The notes beneath the pieces were generated by a model. It saw only the letters and a list, made by a program, of their open reading frames with translations. It ran no database searches and was not told the DNA's origin. From Shewanella loihica PV-4 (GTDB lineage: Bacteria > Pseudomonadota > Gammaproteobacteria > Enterobacterales > Shewanellaceae), in the NCBI RefSeq assembly GCF_000016065.1, contig NC_009092.1:2542001-2606000 (forward strand): a stretch of DNA of 64,000 nucleotides, given 5' to 3'. Position numbers and translations under genes: made by a program. This document shows positions 46,876 through 57,320 of the stretch, piece by piece; the first letter of the stretch is position 1; every line of letters starts with the position of its first letter.

Positions 46876-47004
46876 TCACTAATGCTCTAGTCACTAAAAG
46901 CTAGTCACTTTAACGGCTTAGGGAGGCAACTCGTCACCCTAAGCCGACTTCATAAGAGTTTAATCCTGTCGCATTTTGATTTAATCTTGAGCTATCACTA
47001 ATGC
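46876..47004. other. Short spacer with CTAGTCACT repeats
   Basis: CTAGTCACTAA occurs at 46872-46882 and 46887-46897 (15 bp apart) and CTAGTCACT again at 46901. The first copy contains the chemoreceptor stop codon. No terminator hairpin with a T tract was found. Confidence 0.5.
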
Positions 47005-49644
47005 ATGAATGGATCACAAGCCCCTATGGTCGCCAATGAGAAAGACGAGGCCGGCTCATTAAACACCCAGTGGAAAAACAGCCTTACCTTTAAATTCACC
47101 ATAGTCCAATTTGTGGTCGCGGTTCTGATCATCGCCTCAAGCATCTGGTTGATCTTCTCAACCGAGAAGAAACATCACATGGACACCCAGCTCTCGCTGA
47201 GCCAGAACTATGGCCTGGCGGTCATAGAGCAGCTGCAACAGGTCACCTCCAAAATCGAGACACTGGCGAACACCATAGGCATAGTGGGCGAAACCTATCG
47301 CGGCCAGGATGAGGTGGTCAAAGAGCTGATCCCTTCCCTGCTGGATATTGGCGAGCGCCATCAGCTGATCGCCGGCGGCGGGATCTGGCCCGAGCCCGGC
47401 ATGTTCGGTAAACAGAAGACGCGCAACAGCTTCTTCTGGGCGCGGGACAAGCATGATGAGTTTCAATACCTGGACAACTACAACAGCGCCGAAGGCCCTG
47501 GCTATCATCAGGCCTTCTGGTATCTACCGGCGAAATATTTCCAAGATGGCCATACCCACTGGTCTAAGTCCTATGTAGACCCCTACACCAAGGAGGTGAT
47601 GATCACCGCCTCAGTCCCCATGCGCGCCGACCACAGCTTTATCGGCGTGGCCACGGTCGACATCGCCCTGCGCGGCCTGGATAAGCGCTTTAATTTTTCC
47701 GACCAGAATCCCCTCTCTAAAGGATATATCCTAGCGCTGGACAGCTACAACAATCTGCTGGCGGATCCTTTCGACGAGTCTGATAAGCAGCAGACCGCCA
47801 TGCTCGGCCAGCCGCTCTCTAGACTTATTCAGCGCTACCCGCAGCTCGCCCCCATCGCCAAACGCATAGAGACGATGGACCAGGCCTTTAGTCAGCAGAT
47901 AATGACCAGCCCGGCCTATCGCCCCGAACAGCTCGAGAAAGTACTGGTACAGACGCCTAGAGAGGAACGAGACCGCTTAACCACACTCATCAATGCCTCT
48001 ATCAGGGGAAGCCATGGCAAGACGCCCATAGTGACCCTGGAGCTAAGTAGCGATCCCCTATTTAACGAGCCCGTGCTGGTGTCGATCCTCACCATGGCCC
48101 AGACCCAGTGGAAGATCATCCTAGTAACGCCGCTGTCGAGCCTCGCATCCCAGGCCAACGCCATCGCGCTGAAGATAGGCGCGTTTCTGTTGCTGGCGCA
48201 GCTCATCGCCCTGCTCATTCTGTTTATCTTTCAGCACAAGCTCTTTATCCGGCCAATCTTTCAGATCGTCTCGGCGCTGCAAAGCGGTAACCTGGGCAGG
48301 CTGGAACTCGATGCCAACAAGCGCCACGACGAGGTTGGCCAACTGGCCAAGGCCTTTATCGCCCGCAGCAATCAGCTGGAGATCGCCTATGCCAGTCTCG
48401 ATGCCAGCAACCTAGCGCTGGAGCAACAACTGGCGATGCAACAACTGGCGCAGCAGGAGCTGGAGAATAAGAAGGAGTTGATCAACTCCCTGCTCAACGC
48501 CTCGCAAAACCTCATCTGCATCAAGGACACCCACGGCTGTTACTCCTTGGTCAACGACAAGTTCTGCGAGGTGATGGGCATAGAGCGAGCCCGGGTCATC
48601 GGCATGCGCGACAGCGACCTCTATCCGGCGCATATCGCCGAGATCATCAATCACCACGACCATATCATCTTAGATAGCGATCAAGCCCAGAGCTTCGAAC
48701 AGCCCATGCCCACGGTACACGGTGAGCGTATCTACCTGATCACTAAGTACCCAATCAAAGACAAGGATGGCAACATCATCGCCCTGGGTGCCATGGCGGT
48801 AGATATCAGCAGCCTCAAGGCCAAGCAGGCAGAGTTGGAGCAAACCATCAAGCTACAAGGGGCAAGAAACACAGAGCTAAAACAGGCCTTAGATGCCAAG
48901 CCACAAGCCATGGTAAAAGAAGGGATAGATCCCAAAGGACTGGCGCAGCTTAAACAGATTGAGCTGGCCCAGCAGGCTATCTTGCCTCAAGTAGTTCATC
49001 AGTTACTGCGCCAGGAGCTGCAAGCGCTAGAGCAGATCTTTATCCAGCTGCGTCAGTTAGATACGGCCGATATCGATGAGCCTCAACTAGCCAAATTTAC
49101 CGAGGCCCTGACATCCCAGATAGACATCATACGCCATGGTCAATCCTTGATCAGCGCAGACATCACAGATGTTCGCGCCACTGTAGCCGACCTCTTCTTG
49201 CAAGACCTGGTGGCCATGTTAAGGCCTCAACTCGAGGCCAAGGGCGTAGCGGTGGAGATAGACTGTCCCCATCACCTGACACTGCCCATCTCACCCTGGC
49301 ATTTTCTGGTGCTCTGCCACAGATTGCTCGGCAACAGCCTACAACATGCGTTTCCCGACGGTCAGGCGCTCAATCGACCGAAACAGCTGAGCCTAGGTAT
49401 TCGCTATCGAGAAGGCTTGCTCACTCTGACTCTGAGAGACAACGGCCTGGGGATTGGCAAAGCTCGGCTGGAGAAACTCACTCACGCGCTAGACAGCAGT
49501 AGCAATAATAATGACAAGGGACAAGGCTCCCTCATCCATATCAATCAGTGGCTCAAGGCTCACTTCAACGGCAGACTCACTGTCAGCAGCCAGAGCGCGC
49601 AGTTTACCGAGCTGGTATGCGAGTTACATCTCGATAAGGCATAA
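47005..49644 (+). CDS. dCACHE-HAMP-PAS sensor kinase with atypical dimerisation/His region
   Basis: 879 residues. Transmembrane helix 1 (about 32-52); double-CACHE-like periplasmic domain (about 55-385) including GGGIWPEPGMFG and the VATVDIALRGLD segment; transmembrane helix 2 (about 393-415); HAMP (about 415-470); PAS (about 490-610, LLNASQNLICIKDTHGCY); then an ATPase domain with N box LLGNSLQHAFPDG and G1 DNGLGIG. Between PAS and ATPase there is no recognisable HExxxP H box; the nearest candidate His is in PQVVHQLLRQEL. G2 is degenerate. The partner regulator is not in this window. Start ATG 47005 has only a weak ribosome site; Met8 is an alternative. Confidence 0.88.
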   Translation: MNGSQAPMVANEKDEAGSLNTQWKNSLTFKFTIVQFVVAVLIIASSIWLIFSTEKKHHMDTQLSLSQNYGLAVIEQLQQVTSKIETLANTIGIVGETYRGQDEVVKELIPSLLDIGERHQLIAGGGIWPEPGMFGKQKTRNSFFWARDKHDEFQYLDNYNSAEGPGYHQAFWYLPAKYFQDGHTHWSKSYVDPYTKEVMITASVPMRADHSFIGVATVDIALRGLDKRFNFSDQNPLSKGYILALDSYNNLLADPFDESDKQQTAMLGQPLSRLIQRYPQLAPIAKRIETMDQAFSQQIMTSPAYRPEQLEKVLVQTPREERDRLTTLINASIRGSHGKTPIVTLELSSDPLFNEPVLVSILTMAQTQWKIILVTPLSSLASQANAIALKIGAFLLLAQLIALLILFIFQHKLFIRPIFQIVSALQSGNLGRLELDANKRHDEVGQLAKAFIARSNQLEIAYASLDASNLALEQQLAMQQLAQQELENKKELINSLLNASQNLICIKDTHGCYSLVNDKFCEVMGIERARVIGMRDSDLYPAHIAEIINHHDHIILDSDQAQSFEQPMPTVHGERIYLITKYPIKDKDGNIIALGAMAVDISSLKAKQAELEQTIKLQGARNTELKQALDAKPQAMVKEGIDPKGLAQLKQIELAQQAILPQVVHQLLRQELQALEQIFIQLRQLDTADIDEPQLAKFTEALTSQIDIIRHGQSLISADITDVRATVADLFLQDLVAMLRPQLEAKGVAVEIDCPHHLTLPISPWHFLVLCHRLLGNSLQHAFPDGQALNRPKQLSLGIRYREGLLTLTLRDNGLGIGKARLEKLTHALDSSSNNNDKGQGSLIHINQWLKAHFNGRLTVSSQSAQFTELVCELHLDKA

Positions 49645-49673
49645 AAAATCCCCGGAGGTAGCCACTTCCGGGG
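49641..49673. terminator. Bidirectional terminator between the sensor kinase and retropepsin-like genes
   Basis: Arms 49650-49659 (CCCCGGAGGT) and 49664-49673 (ACTTCCGGGG) with loop AGCC. Leftward reading runs into six T, so it best serves the leftward gene; the G-U pair in the rightward RNA makes the stem complete there too. Confidence 0.75.
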
Positions 49674-49702
49674 ACGCTATTTTGTCTGCCTTGACTAACA
49701 GG

Positions 49703-50629
49703 TTACTTCGCGACGTCGACCAGATAGTGGCCTTGCAACCAGTTACGACCTATCAAGAGCTTGTTGGTCATCTTTGTACGGTCTCTCAGGTTCACCTTGA
49801 CCTTATACTCCCTGCCCGGCTCACCCACATTGAGTTCCACCATGTAGCGCACCTCACTGCCCTGGGCATTGCGAATAAGCGAGGTTTCGACGATACGGGC
49901 ATGGACACGTTTTGTTTCACCTTTCTCGTTTTCCGTGGTGAAAGCGAGCATCTTACCGACATTCTGCTCCATATCTTCGACGCCATTTTCCACCTTAAGA
50001 TCCACCGCGTGTAGCGAGTTTTCTACCGCGCCGGTATCGATGCGGGTATCAAACAAGAGGCCAGTCTCCAGGATGCTGATGGGGGCTCTGGCACCTATCA
50101 CACGCTTTTCAGACACATCCACCACATACTTGCCTTTTAGCCAGTTACGGCCGATCAGCAGCTTGTAATCCATGTGACCTCTGTCTCTGAGGTTTACCTT
50201 GACCTTGCGGGTCTCACCGGCAAAACCGACGTGCATCTCCACCATGTAACGGGTCTCAGTACCCTGAGAGTTGCTGACGGTGGAGGTTTTAACTATCTTG
50301 GCACTCAAACGCTTACGCTCACCGGCAACATTTTCTGTGGTAAACCAGATGGTCTTACCCACATTGTCAGCCATCTTCTTGGCGCTGCCCCCTTGGATCT
50401 CAAGGTCGAAGGCATGCAAGGAGGTATTACCTGCGCCGGTATCGATACGGGCTTGATAGACGAGCCCGGCTTCATCGACCGTCATCATGGCAGTCTGGCC
50501 AATAACGGCTTTATCGTCGCCATAGGCTGGCGCCAGCAGAAATAGTGCCACTAACGTTAATGCTTTGGTCAACGCTTTAGGGCTCAATGTTCTCAAGGTC
50601 AACATTCTCAAGGTCAACATTCTAATCAT
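49703..50629 (-). CDS. Exported protein with two tandem retropepsin-like (RimK-associated Zn_protease/DUF785-type) domains
   Basis: 308 residues from ATG 50629 (TAGGAT upstream). Signal peptide 1-37 (ends LLAPAYG), whose N-region contains a 15-bp duplication encoding MLTLR twice. Two homologous domains of about 135 residues follow. Each starts with RIDTGA (Asp63 and Asp198), then SLHA(F/V)DL, W/L-AFTTEN, ETKR or ERKR, YMVE, KVKVNLRDR and ends LLIGRNWL(K/Q)G(K/H)Y(V/L)VDV. The family, annotated as ATP-dependent zinc protease but structurally retropepsin-like, normally has one copy. Both catalytic DTGA motifs are kept, so the pair could form a pepsin-like bilobed enzyme. Function is unknown. 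Confidence 0.85.
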   Translation of the reverse strand: MIRMLTLRMLTLRTLSPKALTKALTLVALFLLAPAYGDDKAVIGQTAMMTVDEAGLVYQARIDTGAGNTSLHAFDLEIQGGSAKKMADNVGKTIWFTTENVAGERKRLSAKIVKTSTVSNSQGTETRYMVEMHVGFAGETRKVKVNLRDRGHMDYKLLIGRNWLKGKYVVDVSEKRVIGARAPISILETGLLFDTRIDTGAVENSLHAVDLKVENGVEDMEQNVGKMLAFTTENEKGETKRVHARIVETSLIRNAQGSEVRYMVELNVGEPGREYKVKVNLRDRTKMTNKLLIGRNWLQGHYLVDVAK

Positions 50630-50687
50630 AAAAAAGATCCTAAACCCAATGAAACGAAGCCGACTGAGTGTCGGCCTATCTACAATC

Positions 50688-51062
50688 TTAATCCGGCAAA
50701 CTCTCACCCAGCCAGCGCAGCGCCTCATCCGCCGCTTGCCGGGCAAATACCTTCACCGGACAGGGCGCCATATAGGCCATCACTTTGGCAGTATTGGCCA
50801 CCCACTCACTATCTGTGATGATGGCGACTCTGGAAAAGTCCGTCAAATGAAAGAATCCTAATTTGGCATCATCCCACAAGGTTTCAACAGAAACCCCTTC
50901 AAATTCTTCACTAAATTCATACCAGAGCTTAATGGTTGAGTGATCTTGCAACTTGGTCTCTATCGCCGGAACCAAGGTCTGGTCATAGTCGGCCCGAGAG
51001 AGCACGCCTCTGGCTTTAACCGCCACGGTATCATGATGAAATCCCGACAGTAGTTCTATCAT
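50688..51062 (-). CDS. SpoIIAA-like (STAS-fold) protein
   Basis: 124 residues from ATG 51062, which has AGGAG 8 nt upstream. The sequence MIELLSGFHHDTVAVKARG, LWYEFSEEFEGVS, AIITDSEW and the terminal CPVKVFARQAADEALRWL segment match the SpoIIAA-like family (PF11964), small single-domain proteins of unclear function. The stop is 58 nt before the retropepsin-like gene start, suggesting a shared leftward transcript. Confidence 0.8.
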   Translation of the reverse strand: MIELLSGFHHDTVAVKARGVLSRADYDQTLVPAIETKLQDHSTIKLWYEFSEEFEGVSVETLWDDAKLGFFHLTDFSRVAIITDSEWVANTAKVMAYMAPCPVKVFARQAADEALRWLGESLPD

Positions 51063-51079
51063 CAACCACTCCTTTTGAA

Positions 51080-51367
51080 CTAATAAACAAAATGATAGAC
51101 GAAGAGACAAAATAGCGTACAGGTACAGACACAGTGCACCAGGTGCTCGCTGATGTTGGGTCCTAATCGTATGTATCTGTAATGGCGTACAAACTGTACC
51201 CCCAGCCAGACCAAGATGAAGGGCACAAAGGGCAAGGAGATGACAAACGGAATGAACCCCCAGCCAAACGCCAAGGCGTTAGCACTAAAGATCTGAAATA
51301 TGACCCAAAACAACACGAGTACCGCATAGATAACAAAATGTTGTTTACTGATAGAGGTTGCAGACAT
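51080..51367 (-). CDS. Small hypothetical membrane protein
   Basis: 95 residues, mostly hydrophobic, with two or three predicted membrane helices (about 12-32, 38-62 and a C-terminal hydrophobic segment). A charged loop RHYRYIRLGPN lies between. ATG 51367 with GGGAAG about 9 nt upstream; a GTG lies two codons earlier. 17 nt upstream of the SpoIIAA-like gene, so probably cotranscribed. No family recognised. Confidence 0.6.
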   Translation of the reverse strand: MSATSISKQHFVIYAVLVLFWVIFQIFSANALAFGWGFIPFVISLPFVPFILVWLGVQFVRHYRYIRLGPNISEHLVHCVCTCTLFCLFVYHFVY

Positions 51368-51466
51368 GCACACAAACTTCCCAATTTCGCACTTATGCTA
51401 ACAGTAGGAATAAAGGCTGACATTCTCAAGCAGTGAGTTGTAAACACCTGTTTCGGATTGCAAAAC

Positions 51467-51817
51467 CTAAGCTTGCATCTTGGCAATTTCTTGATCAAAC
51501 AGATTTTTGATCAGTCCCGAAAACTCGGTAATAAACAGGGTCTGCTCTTGGGTGGCATTGTGGTTAGCCACCTTGGCTAAGATCTCTTCTAAGTCATAGA
51601 CGATAGCGTCGACTTCGCGAATCACCATGTTGCGTTCGGCAAAGGTTAAGGAAGGATTTTGACCACACACCATGATGATCTGCGCCGCCAACTGCTCTTC
51701 GAACAACTCCATGACGGTGTCACCCGCTACCCCACCTGCTTCGGAGGCCTCAAACAGGCCTAGATGCTCGGTAAGATATTGTATTAGATGTATGTATCCG
51801 TCTTTATCAGTAACCAT
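51467..51817 (-). CDS. DUF3802 family protein
   Basis: 116-residue acidic, largely helical cytoplasmic protein. The sequence MVTDKDGYIHLIQYLTEHL, VMELFEEQLAAQIIMVCGQNP and IREVDAIVYDLEEIL resembles the DUF3802 family found in Shewanella and Vibrio relatives. Function unknown. Monocistronic; no terminator identified. Confidence 0.75.
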   Translation of the reverse strand: MVTDKDGYIHLIQYLTEHLGLFEASEAGGVAGDTVMELFEEQLAAQIIMVCGQNPSLTFAERNMVIREVDAIVYDLEEILAKVANHNATQEQTLFITEFSGLIKNLFDQEIAKMQA

Positions 51818-51936
51818 TTTTTACCCTAAACACACGACTTATATATGAGCATGGTATAGCCCATGCTCAATATCCAGTTTCTACCGCCATTATGATATAA
51901 ATCGAGTATCCAATCTTGTTGTTAGTGCACGTTTTT

Positions 51937-52512
51937 CTATCGCATTAAGGTTAACACGAAAGAAACCGGTACCGCCTTGCTGATGGCTGGCAGACCGGCT
52001 ATTTCTCTGAGCTTCTCAACCCCAGGTGTCAGGCCAAAGTCACCAGCATTGACCACCAGTGGCGCCTCACTGGCCACCATCAACTTATCACCGGCCACCT
52101 TGGCTACACTCACCATCACAGGTAGAGTCTGGGTCTTACCATGCAGGCTCACCTTAGCATCAACACTCATCGACATTATGGTGCCGACACTGGCTTTGTC
52201 GATCGCCTGTCCGTCGAGACTGGCAGTTAATTCGACGCTCGGATACTGAGCGGTTTCGAACAGTATCTCTTTCATGCGCTGGTCGCGGATCTCCACATTG
52301 GTGACCACGCTGTTAAGGGGAATAGACAGGCTAAAGGCGCCGGCGTCGCTAAGCTGGCCCGAGACTTGGGTAAAGTGATGCACCTCTGCGATATCGCCCT
52401 TCTTGATTGAGATAAAGTTAATCCGTGAGCCCTGGTTACTCACCAGCCAATCGGCCGAATAGGCGTTTAAGCTTAAGATCCCAAGTCCTGCTGCCATGAT
52501 CAGTGTTTTCAT
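51937..52512 (-). CDS. YceI-family periplasmic protein
   Basis: 191 residues from ATG 52512 (GGAG 6 nt upstream; the earlier in-frame ATG at 52524 overlaps the ribosome site). Signal peptide 1-20 (ends LNAYSA), then a YceI lipocalin-like beta barrel that binds isoprenoid-like lipids in characterised members: ADWLVSNQGSRINFISIKKG, IPLNSVVTNVEIRDQRM, LFETAQYPSVEL and VPVSFVLTL. Role here unknown. Confidence 0.9.
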   Translation of the reverse strand: MKTLIMAAGLGILSLNAYSADWLVSNQGSRINFISIKKGDIAEVHHFTQVSGQLSDAGAFSLSIPLNSVVTNVEIRDQRMKEILFETAQYPSVELTASLDGQAIDKASVGTIMSMSVDAKVSLHGKTQTLPVMVSVAKVAGDKLMVASEAPLVVNAGDFGLTPGVEKLREIAGLPAISKAVPVSFVLTLMR

Positions 52513-52644
52513 TTTACGCTCCATTTATAACCCTAAGTCCGTCGAAACCTCTGCGATGAAACCCAGCTAGTTTAATGATTAGCAAGGTAATCTTATCTAT
52601 ATTAGCCTAATACAACAGATTATGAACCACTAATATTTATCCCA

Positions 52645-52672
52645 ATAAAAAAGCCCTAACTCAGTTAGGGCT
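52645..52672 (-). terminator. Rho-independent terminator of topA
   Basis: Read leftward: AGCCCTAAC, loop TGA, GTTAGGGCT then TTTTT; a perfect 9-bp stem 28 nt past the topA stop. Confidence 0.88.
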
Positions 52673-52699
52673 CTTGCTAGATAAATGACATGCTGTCAG

Positions 52700-55348
52700 T
52701 TAGGCTTTCTTCTTCGCCTTTGGCTTAGCCTTGGCTTCGCTTACCCACTTACCGCCGACAAACTTGGCCGTCCAACCGGTCGCCTTACCATCGATTTCGG
52801 TTGCCACATACTGCTCCTTGGTCTTACGGCTAAAGCGCACAACCGCCTTATTACCGTCTTCATCCGCTACAGGGGCATCGGCTAAATATTGATACTTGGG
52901 CCATAAGAGCTCACGGTACTTCACCAGCTCTTCCACCAGAGGCGCGCGGGTTTCACGGGATTTAGGGAAGGTGCTCGCGGCCAGGAAGATGCCTGCGGCG
53001 CCGTCTCTGAGCACGAAATAGCCATCAGACTTGGTGCATTTCAGCTCTGGCAGGTGGATCGGATCTTCCTTCGGCGGAGCCACTTCACCATTTTTCAACA
53101 GTTTACGCGTATTCTTACACTCACTGTTGGTACAACCAAAATACTTACCGAAACGGCCATTCTTCAGCTCCATATCGTTGCCACAGCGGTCGCATTCGAT
53201 AATCGGCCCTTCGTAACCCTTGATCTTAAACTGCCCTTGCTCGACTTCGTAGCCGCCGCAGATGGGGTTATTACCACACACATGCAGCTTGCGCTTCTCA
53301 TCGATAAGATAGCTATCCATGGCCGTGCCGCAAACATCACATCTGTGCTTGGCGCGCAGTGCATCGGTTTCGGCATCTTCGCTGTTCTCGCTGACGGCCT
53401 CTTCGCCCGGCGTCAGGTTCATGGTCGTCTTACAGCGCTCTTTCGGTGGCAAGGCATAACCTGAACAGCCCAGGAACACGCCGGTAGTACCGGTGCGAAT
53501 GCCCATTGGGCGTCCACAGGTGGGACAGGCGATATCGGTCAGCACCATCTCGTTAGGGCGCATGCCGCCCTCTTCTGGCGGTAGCTCGGCCTTTTCAAGC
53601 TGAGCGGTCAAGCCTTTATAGAAGTTATCCAGCACCTTCTTCCATTCGAGCTGGCCCTGAGCCACGTTATCTAGGGTCTGCTCCATGCCGGCGGTAAAGT
53701 CGTAACTCATCAGCTCTTCGAAGCTGCCGATGAGGCTCTCGCTAACGATCTCACCCATCTTCTCGGCGTAGAACCGACGATTCTCAACCTTCACATAGCC
53801 ACGGTCTTGAATGGTCGAGATGATGGTCGCATAGGTCGATGGACGACCAATGCCACGCTTCTCAAGCTCTTTCACCAGTGATGCTTCGCTATAACGCGCG
53901 GGCGGTTTAGTGAAGTGCTGCTTAGGTAACAACTCTTCTAATGCCAGCACATCGCCTTCGGCAACCATCGGCAGCGTGTTGTCTTCCTCGTTTTTCTTCT
54001 TAAGCGCGGTCTGAACCCGAGTCCAACCGTCAAACTTAAGGGTACGGCCACTGGCCTTGAGTTCGTAATCCCCTGCGGTCACGGTCAAACGCGTCGCATC
54101 ATATTTGGCTGGGGTCATCTGACAGGCAACAAACTGGCGCCAGATCAACTCATAGAGACGCTGGGCATCTCTTTCCATATCGCTAAGGCTGGTGGCACTA
54201 ACGTTCACATCGGACGGACGAATCGCTTCGTGAGCTTCCTGTGCTCCCTCTTTGCTGCCATAACGGATCGGCGCATCGGGCAGATACTTATCGCCATACT
54301 CCTTGCCGATCATGTCACGCACACTGTCGAGGGCTTCCTGACTCAGATTGGTCGAGTCGGTACGCATATAGGTGATATGACCCGCCTCATAGAGACGCTG
54401 GGCCATCATCATGGTCTTCTTCACGCCAAAGCCGAGACGGGTACTGGCCGCCTGCTGAAGCGTCGAGGTAATGAAGGGCGCCGAGGGCTTACTAGAAGTC
54501 GCTTTGACTTCACGGCTAGAAACCTGGTACTTGCTGTCTTTTAGTGCGTTTACCGCAACCATGGCCTGCGCTTCGTTTACAGGGTTAAAGTTATCCCCCT
54601 TAAACTTAGCCACCTGCATCTTGAGCCCTTCGTTACCTAGGGTAGTCAGCTCGGCATGAATGTCCCAGAACTCTTCAGGTACGAACGCCTTGATCTCGCC
54701 TTCGCGCTCGACCACAAGACGCGTTGCTACCGATTGCACACGCCCTGCAGAGAGGCCACGGGCCACTTTTTTCCACAGCAGAGGTGACACCATGAAACCC
54801 ACTACGCGATCGAGAAAACGTCTCGCCTGCTGGGCATTGACCATATTGGTGTTGAGCTGAGACGGATGGCTGAACGCCTCTTGAATTGCGCTCTTGGTGA
54901 TCTCGTTAAAGACCACACGCTGATAGCGCTCCGGATCCCCACCAATCACTTCTTGAAGATGCCATGCAATTGCCTCCCCCTCTCTATCCAAATCGGTTGC
55001 GAGGAAGATATGATCTGCATTTTCAGCAAGTGACTGTAATTCTTTGACAACTTTCTCTTTGCCCGGAAGCGTCTGATACTTGGCTTTCCAGCCTCGCTCT
55101 GGGTCGACGCCCATACGCGCAACCAGGGCTTTCTTCGCTTTGTCAGCCTTATATTTAGCCTTCTCTTCGGTGGACATCTTGCGCACTTCGGCGGGCGATT
55201 TAGTCGACGAACTGGCGTCACTGGAGGATGAGGTAGGAAGATCACGGATGTGACCCACACTCGATTTTACGATGTAATCTTTGCCGAGATATTTGTTAAT
55301 AGTCTTGGCTTTGGCCGGTGATTCGACAATAACTAGCGATTTACCCAT
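52700..55348 (-). CDS. topA: DNA topoisomerase I
   Basis: Type IA topoisomerase relaxing negative supercoils. ATG 55348 gives 882 residues (E. coli 865); the frame is open to 55396. TOPRIM domain at the N-terminus ([31 protein letters not shown]), catalytic Tyr327 in ITYMRTDST, and three C-terminal zinc ribbons ([24 protein letters not shown] clusters), followed by a Lys/Ala-rich tail ([11 protein letters not shown]). Monocistronic and divergent from astB. Confidence 0.97.
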   Translation of the reverse strand: MGKSLVIVESPAKAKTINKYLGKDYIVKSSVGHIRDLPTSSSSDASSSTKSPAEVRKMSTEEKAKYKADKAKKALVARMGVDPERGWKAKYQTLPGKEKVVKELQSLAENADHIFLATDLDREGEAIAWHLQEVIGGDPERYQRVVFNEITKSAIQEAFSHPSQLNTNMVNAQQARRFLDRVVGFMVSPLLWKKVARGLSAGRVQSVATRLVVEREGEIKAFVPEEFWDIHAELTTLGNEGLKMQVAKFKGDNFNPVNEAQAMVAVNALKDSKYQVSSREVKATSSKPSAPFITSTLQQAASTRLGFGVKKTMMMAQRLYEAGHITYMRTDSTNLSQEALDSVRDMIGKEYGDKYLPDAPIRYGSKEGAQEAHEAIRPSDVNVSATSLSDMERDAQRLYELIWRQFVACQMTPAKYDATRLTVTAGDYELKASGRTLKFDGWTRVQTALKKKNEEDNTLPMVAEGDVLALEELLPKQHFTKPPARYSEASLVKELEKRGIGRPSTYATIISTIQDRGYVKVENRRFYAEKMGEIVSESLIGSFEELMSYDFTAGMEQTLDNVAQGQLEWKKVLDNFYKGLTAQLEKAELPPEEGGMRPNEMVLTDIACPTCGRPMGIRTGTTGVFLGCSGYALPPKERCKTTMNLTPGEEAVSENSEDAETDALRAKHRCDVCGTAMDSYLIDEKRKLHVCGNNPICGGYEVEQGQFKIKGYEGPIIECDRCGNDMELKNGRFGKYFGCTNSECKNTRKLLKNGEVAPPKEDPIHLPELKCTKSDGYFVLRDGAAGIFLAASTFPKSRETRAPLVEELVKYRELLWPKYQYLADAPVADEDGNKAVVRFSRKTKEQYVATEIDGKATGWTAKFVGGKWVSEAKAKPKAKKKA

Positions 55349-55706
55349 AGAATGATCTGCGCCAAAAAGTCTCAAAATTCTGTAAATTGGCTCCATATAT
55401 AGAGGGTTGTATCAATAGTTTCAAGCTAATCCCTGTTTTATTTGTTACGGCGAGCCAATTTTTAACCGTTTTTGAAAAAAATGTGAAAAATAATATTGCG
55501 TAATTAAAAACTAATATTTCATTATTCCCCAACTAGCAAGTAATACTTATGCATTTCTGAGCCAATATCACAGATAAGGCACCATTCCCCTAGCTTGTTA
55601 TGCCCCAAAGCTCAAGTATACTGGAGCACAAATTCAACGAATTACGGCGCCACCTCAGCCCTGTGTTGACGCCCTATTAAAGCAATAATAACTTGAAGGA
55701 TATGCA
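55349..55706. other. Divergent spacer between topA and astB
   Basis: About 360 bp, AT-rich near topA. No gene, repeat or structured element recognised beyond presumed promoters. Confidence 0.5.
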
Positions 55707-57044
55707 ATGAAGCATTACGAAGCGAATTTTGATGGACTCGTCGGACCGACTCATAATTATGCGGGCCTGTCATACGGTAATGTGGCTTCTTTAAATAACG
55801 CCGCCGCAATATCCAGCCCTAAGGCGGCTGCGAAACAAGGCCTCAAGAAAGCCAAGGCCCTCGCCGATTTAGGCTTGGCCCAAGGGATGCTTGCCCCTCA
55901 GGAGCGCCCAGATCTTCACACACTGCGTCGAATTGGTTTTTCTGGTACAGATGCCGAAGTATTAAATAAAGCCGCCAAACAAGCCCCTGCGCTCCTTAGA
56001 GCCTGTTGCAGCGCCTCAAGTATGTGGACGGCCAATGCGGCAACTGTATCACCAAGCGCCGATACCCATGATGGCAAGATCCATTTCACCCCGGCAAACC
56101 TGGTAGACAAACTCCATCGCAGCATTGAGCCGGTGACCACAGGTAACATACTGGCCGCCACCTTTAATAATTCGCGTTACTTCCACCACCATCAACACCT
56201 GCCTGAACACGTGAGCTTCGGCGACGAAGGTGCGGCTAACCATACGCGTCTTTGCAGCGAATACGGTCATGCTGGTATCGAACTCTTCGTCTACGGTCAG
56301 GAGGCTACCAACCCTAACGCACCAAAGCCAAAGAAATACCCGGCGAGACAGACTCTCGAAGCCTCACAAGCCATCGCCCGTCTGCATCAGCTCGATGATG
56401 AGAGCAGCGTCTTTATCCAGCAAAACCCAGATGTCATCGACCAAGGCGTGTTCCACAACGATGTGATTGCCGTGGGTAACCAGAATGTGCTCTTCTACCA
56501 CGAGCAGGCCTTTGTCGATACACAAAAGAAACTGGCCGAAATCCAAGATAAATTCAACGGTAAAGAGCTTCACTTTATTGAAGTCCCTACCGCCAAAGTC
56601 GGCATTCAGGATGCAGTAAAGAGCTATCTATTCAACACCCAGATAGTCACCCTACCAAACGGTGAGATGGCAATTATTGCGCCGACAAACTGTCAGGAAA
56701 ATGAGGCGGTATATGCCTACCTTAACGAACTCGTCACCTTGGGCACACCGATCAAGCAGGTGCACTATTTCGATGTGAAGCAGAGCATGCAAAATGGTGG
56801 TGGCCCCGCCTGTCTGCGCCTGCGCGTCGCCATGAACGAGACCGAGCTTGCTGCCGTCAACCCCAACACCTTGATGAATGATGAGCTGTTTAACAGGCTG
56901 AACCTCTGGGTAGAGAAACACTATCGTGATGAGCTCGCCATCGACGATCTCGCCGATCCACAGCTCATCGTCGAATCGCGCACCGCGCTGGACGAACTGA
57001 CACAGATCATGAAGCTCGGCAGCGTGTATCAGTTCCAGAAATAG
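55707..57044 (+). CDS. astB: N-succinylarginine dihydrolase
   Basis: Second step of the arginine succinyltransferase pathway, releasing two ammonia and CO2 from N2-succinylarginine. It has 445 residues, similar to E. coli AstB (447). Guanidino-modifying fold: N-terminal [45 protein letters not shown], and nucleophile Cys369 in [18 protein letters not shown] 6 nt before ATG. It stands alone; the other ast genes are not in this window. Confidence 0.96.
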   Translation: MKHYEANFDGLVGPTHNYAGLSYGNVASLNNAAAISSPKAAAKQGLKKAKALADLGLAQGMLAPQERPDLHTLRRIGFSGTDAEVLNKAAKQAPALLRACCSASSMWTANAATVSPSADTHDGKIHFTPANLVDKLHRSIEPVTTGNILAATFNNSRYFHHHQHLPEHVSFGDEGAANHTRLCSEYGHAGIELFVYGQEATNPNAPKPKKYPARQTLEASQAIARLHQLDDESSVFIQQNPDVIDQGVFHNDVIAVGNQNVLFYHEQAFVDTQKKLAEIQDKFNGKELHFIEVPTAKVGIQDAVKSYLFNTQIVTLPNGEMAIIAPTNCQENEAVYAYLNELVTLGTPIKQVHYFDVKQSMQNGGGPACLRLRVAMNETELAAVNPNTLMNDELFNRLNLWVEKHYRDELAIDDLADPQLIVESRTALDELTQIMKLGSVYQFQK

Positions 57045-57068
57045 CGATTAATTACTAAGTTAAAACTG

Positions 57069-57095
57069 AAAAGCCATCTGAAAAGATGGCTTTTT
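57069..57095 (+). terminator. Rho-independent terminator of astB
   Basis: AAAAGCCATCT, loop GAAA, AGATGGCTTTT plus T; an 11-bp perfect stem 24 nt after the stop. Confidence 0.92.
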
Positions 57096-57320
57096 CACTT
57101 AATGCTAATATCAGGTGCTTACAATCCCTTGTCTAAATTTCTCCCATAGTGACGTAATTCTAGCCCAACATCTCACATAAGAGTTTAAATCAATATAATC
57201 AATAAGTTAGCCGATTTCGACCCATGATTTTTATAGTTAAAGCACCTTCTATAACTTACCATCAAATTATATTTTTACTTCAGACGATTTCTATTTTTAA
57301 ATCAACTCTTTGGGATGTAA

